Part shown: positions 17,837 to 27,692 of the stretch, one piece after another
Numbering within the stretch: position 1 is the stretch's first letter
Layout of the letters: the number at the start of each line of letters is the position of its first letter
Assembly (NCBI GenBank): GCA_902598125.1
Contig: CACKAJ010000001.1
Span: 62,001-126,000, forward strand
Length of the DNA: 64,000 nt
Source of the DNA: an uncultured Pelagibacteraceae bacterium
GTDB lineage: Bacteria > Pseudomonadota > Alphaproteobacteria > Pelagibacterales > Pelagibacteraceae
Reading direction: 5' to 3'
The notes under the pieces: generated by a model
Database searches by the model: none
What the model was told of the DNA's origin: nothing
What the model saw: the letters and a program-made list of their open reading frames with translations, nothing else
Program-made: the position numbers and the translations under genes

Positions 17837-20800
17837 CTAAACCTTTATTTTTTGTACATATTCCTTAGCTTTTAAAGCTTTAAGATGACTTAGGTCAAAT
17901 TTTCTTTTTTCTTGCAAAGAATAATGAGCTATTTTGTTATCAACTTTCACTATTAAATTTACTTCCGTCTCGCCTTTATTGGATAATAATTTTTTAACTT
18001 CTTCCAAATTATAATTGCTCTTAAGCTCAATGGTTACTTTAGCATATGGCTTTCTTATCACCTCATCTAAACTTAGAATTTTTCTTACATTAATTCTTTT
18101 CTTTACATTATCCCCGTTTATTTTATCTTTTTGTAAAGTTAAGACAAATGACTCGGACTCTTTAAGCTTTTCACGATTAGAAATAAGAATTTCAGCAAAT
18201 AAAAAAAGTTCAAATTCAGCTTCTTTATCACTAAACTTAACTATTGCATAAGGTGTACCTTTTGCACTTTTTTTTTCCTGTATTGACATAATAGTTCCTG
18301 CTACCAAACTTTCATTAGATTCGCTTCTATAGAACTGATTAAAAGAATTAATATTTAATTGAGTAAAAATATCCTCATACTCATTTAAAGGATGGTTTGT
18401 TAAATAAAAACCAATTGATTTAAATTCTTCCGACAAAAGTTCTTTTTGTTTCCATGGAATCGAGGGTAAAAATTCGAATCCATTATGACTTATATCTTTA
18501 TTATCAAAAAGGTTTGATTGATGATTATCTTTATCATCATTTATATTTTTAATTTTTTGAATAATTTTAGGTATTGAATTTAAAATCTTATTTCTATCTT
18601 TATCAAACTCATCAAATACACCAGCTTTAACCAATCCTTCTAATTGAAGTTTGTTTACATCTTTTATACTCACTCTGTTAATAAAGTCATCTAAAGATTT
18701 AAAATTTCCGTTTTTTTCTCTCTCATCAATGATGTTTGTTATAGCTTCAAAACCAACATTTTTTATAGCCCCTAACCCATAGAAAAGTTTTTTATCGATA
18801 GCCTTGAAATCAGAAAAAGATTTATTAATTGAAGGTTTCACAATTTTAATTTTTAGTTTTTTTAATTCTTCTACAAACTCTCTAAGTTTTGACGTATTAG
18901 TAAGCTCTGTAGACATAGTTGCAGCTATAAAATCCTCTTTGTAATACGTTTTTAAAAAAGCGGTTTGATATGCTATTAAAGCGTAAGCTGCAGCATGGCT
19001 TTTATTGAAACCATATTGTGCAAAAGGCTCAATTTTTGTAAAAACAAAATTTGCTACATCTTTTGCAATCCCGTTTTTTATTGCTCCATTTATAAATCTT
19101 TCTTTTTGTCTATCTAACTCAGCTTTCTTTTTTTTTCCCATAGCCCTTCTTAAAATGTCTGCTTCACCAGCTGTGAAGCCAGCTAGGATTTGAGCAATTT
19201 GCATAACCTGTTCTTGATAAATTATAATTCCATATGTTGGCTTTAGTATTTCTTTTAAAGTTGGATGGATATAATCTGGTTCTTTCAATCCATTTTTACA
19301 ATCATTGTAAATAGGAATATTGCTCATTGGACCTGGTCTATACAAAGCTACAAGGGCAATAATATCGTCAAATTTATTTGGCTTCATTTGTCTGATTGCT
19401 TCTCGCATTCCAGCACTCTCAAGTTGAAATAATCCAGTTGTTTCACCTGTAGAAAGCATTGAAAAAACTTTTTGGTCGTTTTGATCAATTTTAGATATAT
19501 CTAAATCAATTTTTTTTGATTTTAATCTTTTTATAGTTTTATCAATCACAGTAAGTGTCTTTAAGCCAAGTAAATCAAATTTAACAAGTCCTGCATTTTC
19601 TGAAGAGTACATATCGTATTGTGTCGAAGGCAGTATTAAATTTGAGCTATGGTCAATATATAGTGGAAATTGCTCGGCCAATTTATTTCCAGCTATTACT
19701 ACGCCCGCAGCATGTGTAGCCATATTTCTGTTGAGTCCCTCTAATTTTAAAGAAAGTTCTAAAAGTTTTTTAACTTTAGAATTGTTTTTTACTTCTTCTT
19801 TAAATCTTGGTTCACGATCAATCGACTCTTGAAGAGTGAGTGGTCTAGATGGATCAAACGGGACCATTTTACAAATTCTATCAACGTGACCATAAGAAAG
19901 TCCTAAAACACGACCAACATCTCTCAAAACCATTCGGGCTTTCAATTTACCAAAAGTAATTATATGAGCTACACCGTTATTGTATTTTTTTTTTAAATAT
20001 TCAAATACTTGATCTCTTTTATCCTCGCAAAAATCAATATCAAAATCTGGCATTGAAACTCTATCTGGATTTAAAAATCTTTCAAAAATCAAATCAAATT
20101 CAATTGGATCCAAATCTGTAATATCTAAACAATAAGCTACTAGTGATCCAGCTCCAGAACCTCTTCCTGGACCAACTGGTATAGAATTTTTTTTGGCCCA
20201 TTTTATATAATCAGAAACTATTAAAAAATAACTTGCGTAATCCATAGAGTTAATAATATTAATTTCATGTTTTAACCTATCTTCATAAGTCTCTCTAATC
20301 TGATCACTTGATTTAATTTTACTTTTATTAATAAAGTTTTTAAGTCTATTTTCTAATCCTCTTTTTGCTAATTTTAATAATTCTTCCTCTGGCGTAGCGT
20401 TTTCTTCACTAGCAATAGAAGGTAGAATTGGTTTCGATTTTTTTGGTTTAAAATTAAATCTTAAATGAAAATTATAATTATTTTTAAGAGCTTCCGGTAT
20501 ATCTAAATATAATTTTTCTATTTCTTCTTGTGATTTAAGATAATGCTGATTGCTATATCTAAATCTATCTTTATCATCTACGAATTTTTTTTCTCCAATA
20601 CAGACGAGAGCATCATGCGCTTCATACATTTCTTTATTCAAATAAAATATTTCTTGGGTAGCAATTAATGGCAATTGAAGAGATTTTGATATATTGAGTA
20701 AATAATTTTCAAAGTTTTTTTCATTTAACTCATTATGACGTTGAATTTCTATGTATAGTCTATCTCCAAAGCTTTTTTTAAGAGTATTTAATATTTGCTC

Positions 20801-21247
20801 TAAATCTTTATGTTTATTTTGATAAAAAAGTTTTCCAAAAAAGTTAGTATGATTTCCAGTTAAAAATATTAAACCTTTATTGTTTTCTGTTAGGTCTTTT
20901 AAACTACAAAATGGATCGGTTAATCTGTTATTCTTCAAATAACTTAAAGAAGATAATTTAGTCAAATTTTTATATCCCTGCTCAGATGTAGCGTAAAGCG
21001 ATACTTTGCCAATTATATCGGACATATTAAGATTGATTTGTGATCCAATAATTGGGTGAGTGCCAACTTTAGCAATTTTTTCTGAAAATTCGAGAGCACC
21101 ACACAAATTATAACTGTCAGCTAAACCAATAGATTTTATTTTGTTTGACTTACAATAATCAGCCAATTCATCAATTTTTATTGCGCCTTCACATATTGAA
21201 TATTGGGTATGTACTTTAAGATGATTAAAATTCTTATTAACGAGCAT
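17837..21247 (-). CDS. dnaE: DNA polymerase III alpha subunit
   Basis: Replicative polymerase subunit, 1136 residues. The N-terminal PHP domain starts with HLKVHTQYSICEGA. The catalytic palm has PGRGSGAGSLVAY and the acidic PDFDIDFCE motif. Helix-hairpin-helix and OB-fold regions follow toward the C-terminus (KGTPYAIVKFSD in the OB fold). It overlaps the lolD stop by 11 bases, at the downstream end of the nuo-birA-coaX-rnj-proS-lol run, so it has no obvious promoter of its own. Confidence 0.97.
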   Translation of the reverse strand: MLVNKNFNHLKVHTQYSICEGAIKIDELADYCKSNKIKSIGLADSYNLCGALEFSEKIAKVGTHPIIGSQINLNMSDIIGKVSLYATSEQGYKNLTKLSSLSYLKNNRLTDPFCSLKDLTENNKGLIFLTGNHTNFFGKLFYQNKHKDLEQILNTLKKSFGDRLYIEIQRHNELNEKNFENYLLNISKSLQLPLIATQEIFYLNKEMYEAHDALVCIGEKKFVDDKDRFRYSNQHYLKSQEEIEKLYLDIPEALKNNYNFHLRFNFKPKKSKPILPSIASEENATPEEELLKLAKRGLENRLKNFINKSKIKSSDQIRETYEDRLKHEINIINSMDYASYFLIVSDYIKWAKKNSIPVGPGRGSGAGSLVAYCLDITDLDPIEFDLIFERFLNPDRVSMPDFDIDFCEDKRDQVFEYLKKKYNNGVAHIITFGKLKARMVLRDVGRVLGLSYGHVDRICKMVPFDPSRPLTLQESIDREPRFKEEVKNNSKVKKLLELSLKLEGLNRNMATHAAGVVIAGNKLAEQFPLYIDHSSNLILPSTQYDMYSSENAGLVKFDLLGLKTLTVIDKTIKRLKSKKIDLDISKIDQNDQKVFSMLSTGETTGLFQLESAGMREAIRQMKPNKFDDIIALVALYRPGPMSNIPIYNDCKNGLKEPDYIHPTLKEILKPTYGIIIYQEQVMQIAQILAGFTAGEADILRRAMGKKKKAELDRQKERFINGAIKNGIAKDVANFVFTKIEPFAQYGFNKSHAAAYALIAYQTAFLKTYYKEDFIAATMSTELTNTSKLREFVEELKKLKIKIVKPSINKSFSDFKAIDKKLFYGLGAIKNVGFEAITNIIDEREKNGNFKSLDDFINRVSIKDVNKLQLEGLVKAGVFDEFDKDRNKILNSIPKIIQKIKNINDDKDNHQSNLFDNKDISHNGFEFLPSIPWKQKELLSEEFKSIGFYLTNHPLNEYEDIFTQLNINSFNQFYRSESNESLVAGTIMSIQEKKSAKGTPYAIVKFSDKEAEFELFLFAEILISNREKLKESESFVLTLQKDKINGDNVKKRINVRKILSLDEVIRKPYAKVTIELKSNYNLEEVKKLLSNKGETEVNLIVKVDNKIAHYSLQEKRKFDLSHLKALKAKEYVQKIKV

Positions 21248-21923
21248 TAACTCGTTTTATATCACCATTAGAAATAAACAACTTGTAATCAGCCCTGTTA
21301 GCAAGTTCTCTATTGTGAGTTGCAAAAATTATAGTTTTTTTTAATTTTTTTAATTTTAAAAAATAAGAAAATATTTCTTTTGAGGTTTTATAATCCAAAT
21401 TACCAGTAGGCTCATCCGCTAAAATTAAATTTGTTTCAGCTATTAAAGCTCTAGCAATAGCTACTCTTTGTTGTTCTCCTCCAGAAAGCTCGTTAGGAAA
21501 ATGTTGCGCTCTGTCAAAAATTTTAACAGCTTTTAAAATTTTTTGAGCTTCTTTTTTAATGTTTGTTAAATTTTCACCCTTAATAATTAATGGCATCATT
21601 ACATTTTCGATAGCAGTAAAATCATTCAACAAATTATTGTCTTGAAAAATAATTGATATATTTTTTCTTCTAGTTTCGTCTTTTTTTTCTTCTGTAAATT
21701 TTTTTGTGAGTACATCATTTATTTTAATTTCTCCACTTGTTGGCTCATCTAACAGAGCTAGTAAATGAATCAACGATGACTTTCCAGATCCAGATGGACC
21801 AACCAATGCTACAAGTTCTCCCCGCTTGATTTTCAAATTTAGATTGTTAAATAATGTTATTTCACCATTTAAATGTTTATAGGTTTTTTTAAGATTAATT
21901 GTCTCTATTAAAAATTTACTCAT
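21237..21923 (-). CDS. lolD: Lipoprotein-release ABC transporter ATPase LolD
   Basis: Powers extraction of lipoproteins from the inner membrane to the carrier LolA. 228 residues. Walker [10 protein letters not shown] (42-50), signature LSGGEQQR, Walker [13 protein letters not shown] and switch His in FATHNREL are all present. It overlaps the permease gene upstream by 8 bases. MacB-type ATPases are close relatives, but the lolC neighbour supports LolD. Confidence 0.95.
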   Translation of the reverse strand: MSKFLIETINLKKTYKHLNGEITLFNNLNLKIKRGELVALVGPSGSGKSSLIHLLALLDEPTSGEIKINDVLTKKFTEEKKDETRRKNISIIFQDNNLLNDFTAIENVMMPLIIKGENLTNIKKEAQKILKAVKIFDRAQHFPNELSGGEQQRVAIARALIAETNLILADEPTGNLDYKTSKEIFSYFLKLKKLKKTIIFATHNRELANRADYKLFISNGDIKRVNAR

Positions 21924-23148
21924 ATTTTAAAGCTCTTAATGTTTTCATTTTTGAAATATGTCTTGCTGGTATGTATGAGGCTAAAGCTGAAACTAATATT
22001 GAAAGGACAAAAATTACAAATATTGAATACAGATTTATTTCACTTGGTAGCTCTTCTAAAAAATAAATGTCACTCGGAAATATTTCTAATTTAAAAACTG
22101 TTGAAAGAAAAATTCTTACTTTTTCAATATTTGTTGAGAATATTGTTCCTAAAATAATGCCAGATATTGTAGCAAAAAGACCTATAGTAAAACCCGTTAA
22201 AAAAAAAGATTTCTTAATTGATTTATTATTTAAACCTAAGGTTTTTAAAATAGCTATTTCTTTAGTTTTATTTTTAATTAATATGGTTAAACCAGAAATA
22301 ATATTGAATGCAGCTACAATAATTATTAAAGTTAGTATTATAAACATTACATTTCTCTCAACTTTTAAAGCACTAAAAAAGGATTTATTCAAATCAGACC
22401 AAGTATAAATAAAATAATTTTGATTAAATTTTTCAATTTGCTTTTTATATAAATTAGCGTCAAGTGGATTTTTTAAATAAATTTCTAAGTTTTGATCTTT
22501 TGTATTCTTATCAAAAATTGACAGGGCATCTTCCGTTGTTAAAAAAATAATATTTTGATCAAACTCTATAAACCCAGTGTTAAATATACCTGCCACGTAA
22601 AAGCTTTCCTGTTTTGGCAAACTCCCTAATGGAGTAGCAATAAACGTTGATGACATTAAATTTATTTTATCGCCTTCATTTAAATCTAAATTAAATGCAA
22701 GTTCAGATCCTATAAATACTTTATTCTTTTTAAATTGATTTACATCACCACTAACAATATTATTTTCTAGAAATTCTTGTATTTTTTTTTCTTCATTGTT
22801 AACACCTTTAAAAATTATTCCTTTTGCTTGATTATTATTAATTATTACACCTTCACCCGAAAAAGTTTTGCTTAAGGAAATATCTTTAAAATTATTTTTT
22901 ATTTTACTAATATATTTTTCGTTAATATTAAAACCGTTAGATTGAATTACGATATGTGGATTTAAACCGATTATTTTATTTGTTAACTCAGTTTTAAAGC
23001 CATTCATAACTGACATAACAATGATTAAAATTGCTACTCCAAGCATAATGCCTAAAAAAGAAAAAATAGAAATAATTTTTAAAAAACCTTCCTTTTTTTT
23101 AGGTCTGAGATTTCTTGATGAAATTAGTCTTTCTACTTTTGTGAACAA
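21916..23148 (-). CDS. lolC: Lipoprotein-release ABC permease LolC/LolE
   Basis: Membrane partner of LolD. 410 residues. One N-terminal helix (FLGIMLGVAILIIVMSVMNGF, about 32-52) precedes a large periplasmic domain. Three C-terminal helices contain the LKTLGLNNKSI coupling stretch. Only one permease is found here, as in other alphaproteobacteria, so it would act as a homodimer. The frame opens on TTG (23148), 4 bases after proS; no ATG is available before residue 35, which lies inside the first helix, so a TTG (or nearby ATT) start is likely. lolE would be an equally valid name. Confidence 0.93.
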   Translation of the reverse strand: MFTKVERLISSRNLRPKKKEGFLKIISIFSFLGIMLGVAILIIVMSVMNGFKTELTNKIIGLNPHIVIQSNGFNINEKYISKIKNNFKDISLSKTFSGEGVIINNNQAKGIIFKGVNNEEKKIQEFLENNIVSGDVNQFKKNKVFIGSELAFNLDLNEGDKINLMSSTFIATPLGSLPKQESFYVAGIFNTGFIEFDQNIIFLTTEDALSIFDKNTKDQNLEIYLKNPLDANLYKKQIEKFNQNYFIYTWSDLNKSFFSALKVERNVMFIILTLIIIVAAFNIISGLTILIKNKTKEIAILKTLGLNNKSIKKSFFLTGFTIGLFATISGIILGTIFSTNIEKVRIFLSTVFKLEIFPSDIYFLEELPSEINLYSIFVIFVLSILVSALASYIPARHISKMKTLRALKYE

Positions 23149-23152
23149 AATA

Positions 23153-24466
23153 TTATTTTTTTAATTTAGATTTGATATCTTCTATACTTAGCATTTCACT
23201 TTCGGAGTTCAATTCTTTAAACTCAAATTTATTTTCTTCAGATTTTGATCCAATGATTATTTGGAAAGGAATGCCTATTAGATCATGTTTTTTGAATTTA
23301 TTTGACATATTTTCATCAACATCATCTAACAATACGTCAATATTTTGTTTTTTTAATTCTTGATAAATTTTTTCAGCTTTTTGTAAGTTTTCTTGATTAT
23401 TTTTGCTGATACTTGGAATAATAACTGTATCAAATGGTGAAATTGACTTTGGCCATTTCATTTTACCATGATTGTAATTTGCCTCAATTGTAGCGCCAAC
23501 AAGTCTGGAAACACCAATACCATACGATCCCATTTTCACGGAAATTTTCTTCCCACTTTTATCATCTATTAAGCAATTCATTGGTTTTGAATATTTATCA
23601 CCGAAGTAAAAAATATGTCCTACTTCTATACCTTTTGTTTTAATCTGATTTTTTTTATCAACTTCTAAATTGAATTTTTTTTCATCAAATTTTTCATCTG
23701 TTGCTGCATAAATATTTGTAAAATCTTTTCTCATTTTGGAGAGTGAATTATCACTAAAATCGTATTTATCTAAATTAATTTCAAATATTCTTTTATCTGC
23801 AAATATTTGGCTTTCGCCAGTTTCTGCTAAAATAATAAATTCGTGAGAAAGATCTCCACCAATTGGGCCGGTGTCTGCAGCCATTGGTATAGCTTTTAAA
23901 CCTAATCTATTAAAAGTTTTTAAATAAGAGAAAAACATCTTATTATAAGATTTTTTTGCATCATCATCAGTTAAATCAAATGAGTAGGCATCTTTCATAA
24001 AGAATTCTTTACATCTCATTACACCAAATCTTGGCCTTATCTCATCTCTGAACTTCCATTGTATATGGTATAGAATTTGCGGAAGTGATTTATATGATTT
24101 TACACTTGATCTAAAAATGTCTGTTATTAATTCTTCATTTGTAGGTCCATAAAGCATTTCTCTTCCTTGCCGATCTTTAATTCTTAACATCTCTTCACCA
24201 TAATCATCGTACCTACCGCTCTCTTTCCATATTTCAGCTGATTGAATTGTTGGCATTAGCATCTCTTGAGCTCCAATAGAATTTTGTTCCTCTCTTACTA
24301 TTTGTTCAATTTTTTTCATGACTTTAAACCCTAATGGCAGCCAAGAGTAAATGCCTGCAGAAGATTGTCTAATCATTCCTGTTTGTAACATAAGTTGATG
24401 AGATTTTATTTTAGCCTCAGCTGGTAAATCTTTAGTTATGGGAATAAATAATTGTGATAAATACAT
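23153..24466 (-). CDS. proS: Proline--tRNA ligase, short alphaproteobacterial type
   Basis: Charges tRNA-Pro. Class II synthetase with motif 2 FRDEIRPRFGVMR and motif 3 MGSYGIGVSRLVG. The C-terminal anticodon-binding domain includes DTVIIPSISKNN and a LLDDVDENM run. At 437 residues it lacks the insertion editing domain found in the roughly 570-residue E. coli type, as expected for this group. It sits 1 base after the DUF1467 gene in the conserved rnj-DUF1467-proS-lolC order. Confidence 0.96.
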   Translation of the reverse strand: MYLSQLFIPITKDLPAEAKIKSHQLMLQTGMIRQSSAGIYSWLPLGFKVMKKIEQIVREEQNSIGAQEMLMPTIQSAEIWKESGRYDDYGEEMLRIKDRQGREMLYGPTNEELITDIFRSSVKSYKSLPQILYHIQWKFRDEIRPRFGVMRCKEFFMKDAYSFDLTDDDAKKSYNKMFFSYLKTFNRLGLKAIPMAADTGPIGGDLSHEFIILAETGESQIFADKRIFEINLDKYDFSDNSLSKMRKDFTNIYAATDEKFDEKKFNLEVDKKNQIKTKGIEVGHIFYFGDKYSKPMNCLIDDKSGKKISVKMGSYGIGVSRLVGATIEANYNHGKMKWPKSISPFDTVIIPSISKNNQENLQKAEKIYQELKKQNIDVLLDDVDENMSNKFKKHDLIGIPFQIIIGSKSEENKFEFKELNSESEMLSIEDIKSKLKK

Positions 24467-24467
24467 T

Positions 24468-24722
24468 TTATTGCAAATATTTTCTTAAATTTAATAAATC
24501 AAGTTCAACAAGATAATATATTACAATAAATATTATTGAAGTAATTATCGTAGTAATTAAAAATTTTTTGGCTATTTTAGGATTATTAGGGGCTCCAGGA
24601 TCTACACCCTCTATTCTTTCTCTAAATTTTTCTTTATTTGATTGAATTCCTACAGGCAAAACAGAAAAGAAAATTATCCACCAAATTAATACATAAACGA
24701 TAATTGAACCAGTTATACCCAC
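24468..24722 (-). CDS. DUF1467-family small membrane protein
   Basis: An 84-residue protein with two membrane helices (about 5-25 and 52-74). Between them is a conserved polar loop with PVGIQSNKEK and GVDPGAPNNPKIAKK. This matches the DUF1467 pattern (YVLIWWIIFFSVLP, then GAP and KK). It starts on GTG sharing one base with the rnj stop (TAGTG). Alphaproteobacteria keep this gene between rnj and proS. No function is established; the constant position suggests a housekeeping role. Confidence 0.85.
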   Translation of the reverse strand: MGITGSIIVYVLIWWIIFFSVLPVGIQSNKEKFRERIEGVDPGAPNNPKIAKKFLITTIITSIIFIVIYYLVELDLLNLRKYLQ

Positions 24723-26383
24723 TAGATTCTCGCTATATTTATGTTTGTAAAAGGTTTTTTTCCAGTTTTTTCTTTAACGATTCTTCTACAATTTTGCTTG
24801 ATAGTCTCTATTAAATTTTTTTGTTGGTTTTTGTTATCTAAGGAGAAAGTTCTACAAATATTTAAAATTTCATCTTCCATATCAAAAATAAAATGCTCAG
24901 AATTTTCTTTTTCAGGGATACCTCTGAATGAAATAATTGGTTTTTTTATTTTTCCATTATTAGATACTAAAAGTGTGATTTCAAGGTATCCATTAATTGA
25001 TAAATTTTTTCTATCTTTAATTGATTGAGCATCTGTTTCAACGTTGATACTACCATCTAAATAAACTCTTCCTGATGGAGCTTTATCGACTACTTTAGGA
25101 GCATCTCCAGGTAAAAGTTTGATTATATCTCCATTCTCAATCAACAACGTTTTTGGAACCTGCATTTCTTTAGCAAAATTTACATGTTCTTGCATATGTC
25201 TATGCTCACCATGGACAGGGATAACACTTTTAGGTTTTACCCATTTATACATATCTTTTAAGTCATCTCTATTTGGATGACCAGATACATGAACAAAAGC
25301 ATTTTCCTCACTTATAATTTCAATATTATTTCTTACTATTTGATTTTGTAAGTTATAAAGTTTTTTTTCATTTCCAGGGATGATTTTAGATGAAAAAATT
25401 ACACAATCTCCCTCCTCTAAAAAAACATCTGGATGAGAACCATTAACAATCCTATTCATTGCTCCCATAGGCTCACCTTGACTGCCAGTTGCTAAATAAA
25501 GAATTTTATTTTTTGAAACTTTTTTTGCTTCTCTTGTTTCAATCGGATCAATTAATCCTTTTAAATAACCACATTTTTTTGCTGCTTTAAATATTCTATG
25601 CATTGACCTTCCTACCAAGCAGATAGCTCTTCCAGTTTTTTTGGCACAATTAAATATTGACTCCATTCGAGCTACGTTTGAGGCAAATGATGTAACTAAA
25701 ATTCTTTTAGTTTTTAATTCCATTATACGTAATAAACTATCTCTTACATCAGACTCTGAACCTGCTCTTCCAGGGCTAAAAATATTAGTTGAGTCACATA
25801 TCATAGCTGACACACCTGCATCACCAATTTTTTTTAATTTATCTTCATCAATTTTGTTTCCAATTAATGGATTAGGATCTATTTTCCAATCTCCTGTATG
25901 TAGGATTGTTCCGAGAGGAGTTTTAATACTTAATCCATTTGGCTCTAAAATTGAATGAGTAAGAGTAACAAAATCTATTTCAAAATCTCCTAATTTAATT
26001 TTACTATTTAAAGGCACTATTTTTAAAAAAGAAGAGATATCGATTTTTTTTTCTTTAAATTTTTCTGTGATTAAAGCTGCAGTAAATGGAGTAGCATATA
26101 AATTGCACTTCAATTCTGGCCATATGTGTGCAACTGCTCCAATATGATCTTCATGAGCATGCGTTAAAACAATACCAAGTAGATCTTGTTTTTTATCAAT
26201 AATAAATCCAGGGTCAGGCATAATTAAATCTATACCCGGAATAGAGTCGTCAGCAAAGGTGACGCCGAGATCAACAATGATCCATTTTTGATTGTCTTCT
26301 TTGCCATAAGCGTAAAGATTCATATTCATGCCTATTTCTCCTGACCCACCTAAAGGGCAAAAAAGCAATTCTTCTTTACTCAT
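24722..26383 (-). CDS. rnj: Ribonuclease J
   Basis: Metallo-beta-lactamase/beta-CASP ribonuclease with endo- and 5'-3' exonuclease activity in mRNA decay and rRNA maturation. 553 residues. The metal motif THAHEDHIGA is near residue 75. GDWKIDPNP and the CDSTN block follow, beta-CASP motifs include TGSQGEP and the VSGHPNRDD region, and VIPVHGEHRH is motif C. N-terminal CPLGGSGEIGMN is diagnostic of RNase J. ATGA overlap with coaX. Confidence 0.96.
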   Translation of the reverse strand: MSKEELLFCPLGGSGEIGMNMNLYAYGKEDNQKWIIVDLGVTFADDSIPGIDLIMPDPGFIIDKKQDLLGIVLTHAHEDHIGAVAHIWPELKCNLYATPFTAALITEKFKEKKIDISSFLKIVPLNSKIKLGDFEIDFVTLTHSILEPNGLSIKTPLGTILHTGDWKIDPNPLIGNKIDEDKLKKIGDAGVSAMICDSTNIFSPGRAGSESDVRDSLLRIMELKTKRILVTSFASNVARMESIFNCAKKTGRAICLVGRSMHRIFKAAKKCGYLKGLIDPIETREAKKVSKNKILYLATGSQGEPMGAMNRIVNGSHPDVFLEEGDCVIFSSKIIPGNEKKLYNLQNQIVRNNIEIISEENAFVHVSGHPNRDDLKDMYKWVKPKSVIPVHGEHRHMQEHVNFAKEMQVPKTLLIENGDIIKLLPGDAPKVVDKAPSGRVYLDGSINVETDAQSIKDRKNLSINGYLEITLLVSNNGKIKKPIISFRGIPEKENSEHFIFDMEDEILNICRTFSLDNKNQQKNLIETIKQNCRRIVKEKTGKKPFTNINIARI

Positions 26384-27126
26384 ATTAATTCTTTATAAAC
26401 ATTTGCAATACCTTTTACAGTTATATTTTGATCAACTGTAACATTTTTTTTAATTATTTTTTTAAAAAAATTAGCATAACCACCAGTTAGTAAAATCTTA
26501 AAATTTTTTTTGTTTTTTGAAATTATTTTATTGATGATATTATTTATTAAACCTTCATATCCCCAAACAAATCCTGCATTTAAAGCTTCTTTAGTATTTT
26601 TTCCGATTTTTTTTTGATTAGAACTTAAATTAATTAAAGGAAGTAAAGCAGTAGCTTCTCTTAAATTTTGAATAGAAAGTTTTACACCCGGTGCAATTAC
26701 ACCGCCTTCATATACACCGTTTTTAATAACATCAAATGTCGTTGCTGTTCCAAAATCTAAAACTAAACAGTTTTTAAATTTTTTTGCACTGATTGCATTT
26801 GCTATTCGATCTGAACCTAATAGTTTTTTATTTTTAATATTTATTTTTATTATTTTATTCAAATTTAAACTCTTTAGCTCTAAAATTTTATATTTTGAAA
26901 ACTTTAAACTCTTTTTAATATTTGAAAATACTTTTGGCACAACACTAGAGAATAAAAATACTGAATTGAGATCTTTATAATTTTTTTTTTTAACAATGAT
27001 CTTGATAGGATTTCCTTTCAACATTTTAATAGATTCAAAATTGTATGATTTTAAAATTTTGAATTTATTATTTAAAATACATATCTTAGTTGAGGTATTG
27101 CCTATATCGCCAATTAAATATTTCAT
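26380..27126 (-). CDS. coaX: Type III pantothenate kinase
   Basis: First step of coenzyme A synthesis: phosphorylates pantothenate. 248 residues with the actin-like ATPase fold. N-terminal IGDIGNTSTK, central GSDRIAN, LDFGTATTFDVI and GGVIAPGVKLS, and C-terminal LLTGGYA are the conserved blocks. It overlaps birA by ATGA and rnj by 4 bases. birA and coaX are often paired or fused in bacteria. Confidence 0.95.
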   Translation of the reverse strand: MKYLIGDIGNTSTKICILNNKFKILKSYNFESIKMLKGNPIKIIVKKKNYKDLNSVFLFSSVVPKVFSNIKKSLKFSKYKILELKSLNLNKIIKINIKNKKLLGSDRIANAISAKKFKNCLVLDFGTATTFDVIKNGVYEGGVIAPGVKLSIQNLREATALLPLINLSSNQKKIGKNTKEALNAGFVWGYEGLINNIINKIISKNKKNFKILLTGGYANFFKKIIKKNVTVDQNITVKGIANVYKELI

Positions 27127-27692
27127 ATTTTTTGTGTGAATTTTTTCAGTTCTAAAAAGGAATTTTGATTAGCTTTTATTATAAATTTTTCATATGTTTT
27201 TTTAATCATAATAAATAGTTTTTTATTATCTACATTTTTTTTTATAATATCTTTCAACGAAGTAGACGAAAAACTACTATTGGTTGGATCTAAGTTGGTA
27301 TTTATTCCTATTCCAACTATTAAAAATTTTTTACCTTTATTAATAACAGTCTCTTGTAAAATTCCACAAATTTTTTTTCCACTAAATAATAAGTCGTTTG
27401 GCCATTTTATTTTTATTTTTTTAGAGAATTGTTTTACAAGTATACTTTTTAGTAAATAGGCGTTTAAAACTGCAAATTTTTTAACATCTATTTTCTTATT
27501 ACTCATATCAAAGAAAATAGTTAAGAATAAGTTTCCTTTTTTAGAAATCCATTTTTTTCCCATTGTTCCTCTACCTTTAGTTTGCTTTTCAGATAAAATT
27601 ATCGTGGGTCTAAATTTTTTTTTCTTAATAAGCATGTGGGCTATATCATTGGTGCTTTTTACACTTTTAAATTTAAATGACCTTAATTTCAT
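27123..27692 (-). CDS. birA: Biotin--[acetyl-CoA-carboxylase] ligase, HTH-less short form
   Basis: Attaches biotin to BCCP of acetyl-CoA carboxylase. Catalytic-domain marks are STNDIAH, KQTKGRGTMGKKW (the biotinyl-AMP-binding GRG loop), KIKWPNDLLF and VGIGINTN. At 189 residues it lacks the N-terminal DNA-binding domain of E. coli BirA and most of the C-terminal domain, so it should be an enzyme only, not a repressor. It sits directly after nuoN (TAATG overlap), the usual alphaproteobacterial position. Confidence 0.93.
   Translation of the reverse strand: MKLRSFKFKSVKSTNDIAHMLIKKKKFRPTIILSEKQTKGRGTMGKKWISKKGNLFLTIFFDMSNKKIDVKKFAVLNAYLLKSILVKQFSKKIKIKWPNDLLFSGKKICGILQETVINKGKKFLIVGIGINTNLDPTNSSFSSTSLKDIIKKNVDNKKLFIMIKKTYEKFIIKANQNSFLELKKFTQKI

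Noticed and set aside
18522-18536. 13/15 Fur-box match inside dnaE
   Set aside because: It lies in an Asp/Asn-codon-rich coding stretch. It shows that weaker matches arise by chance, which is why only the 14/15 intergenic sites are reported.
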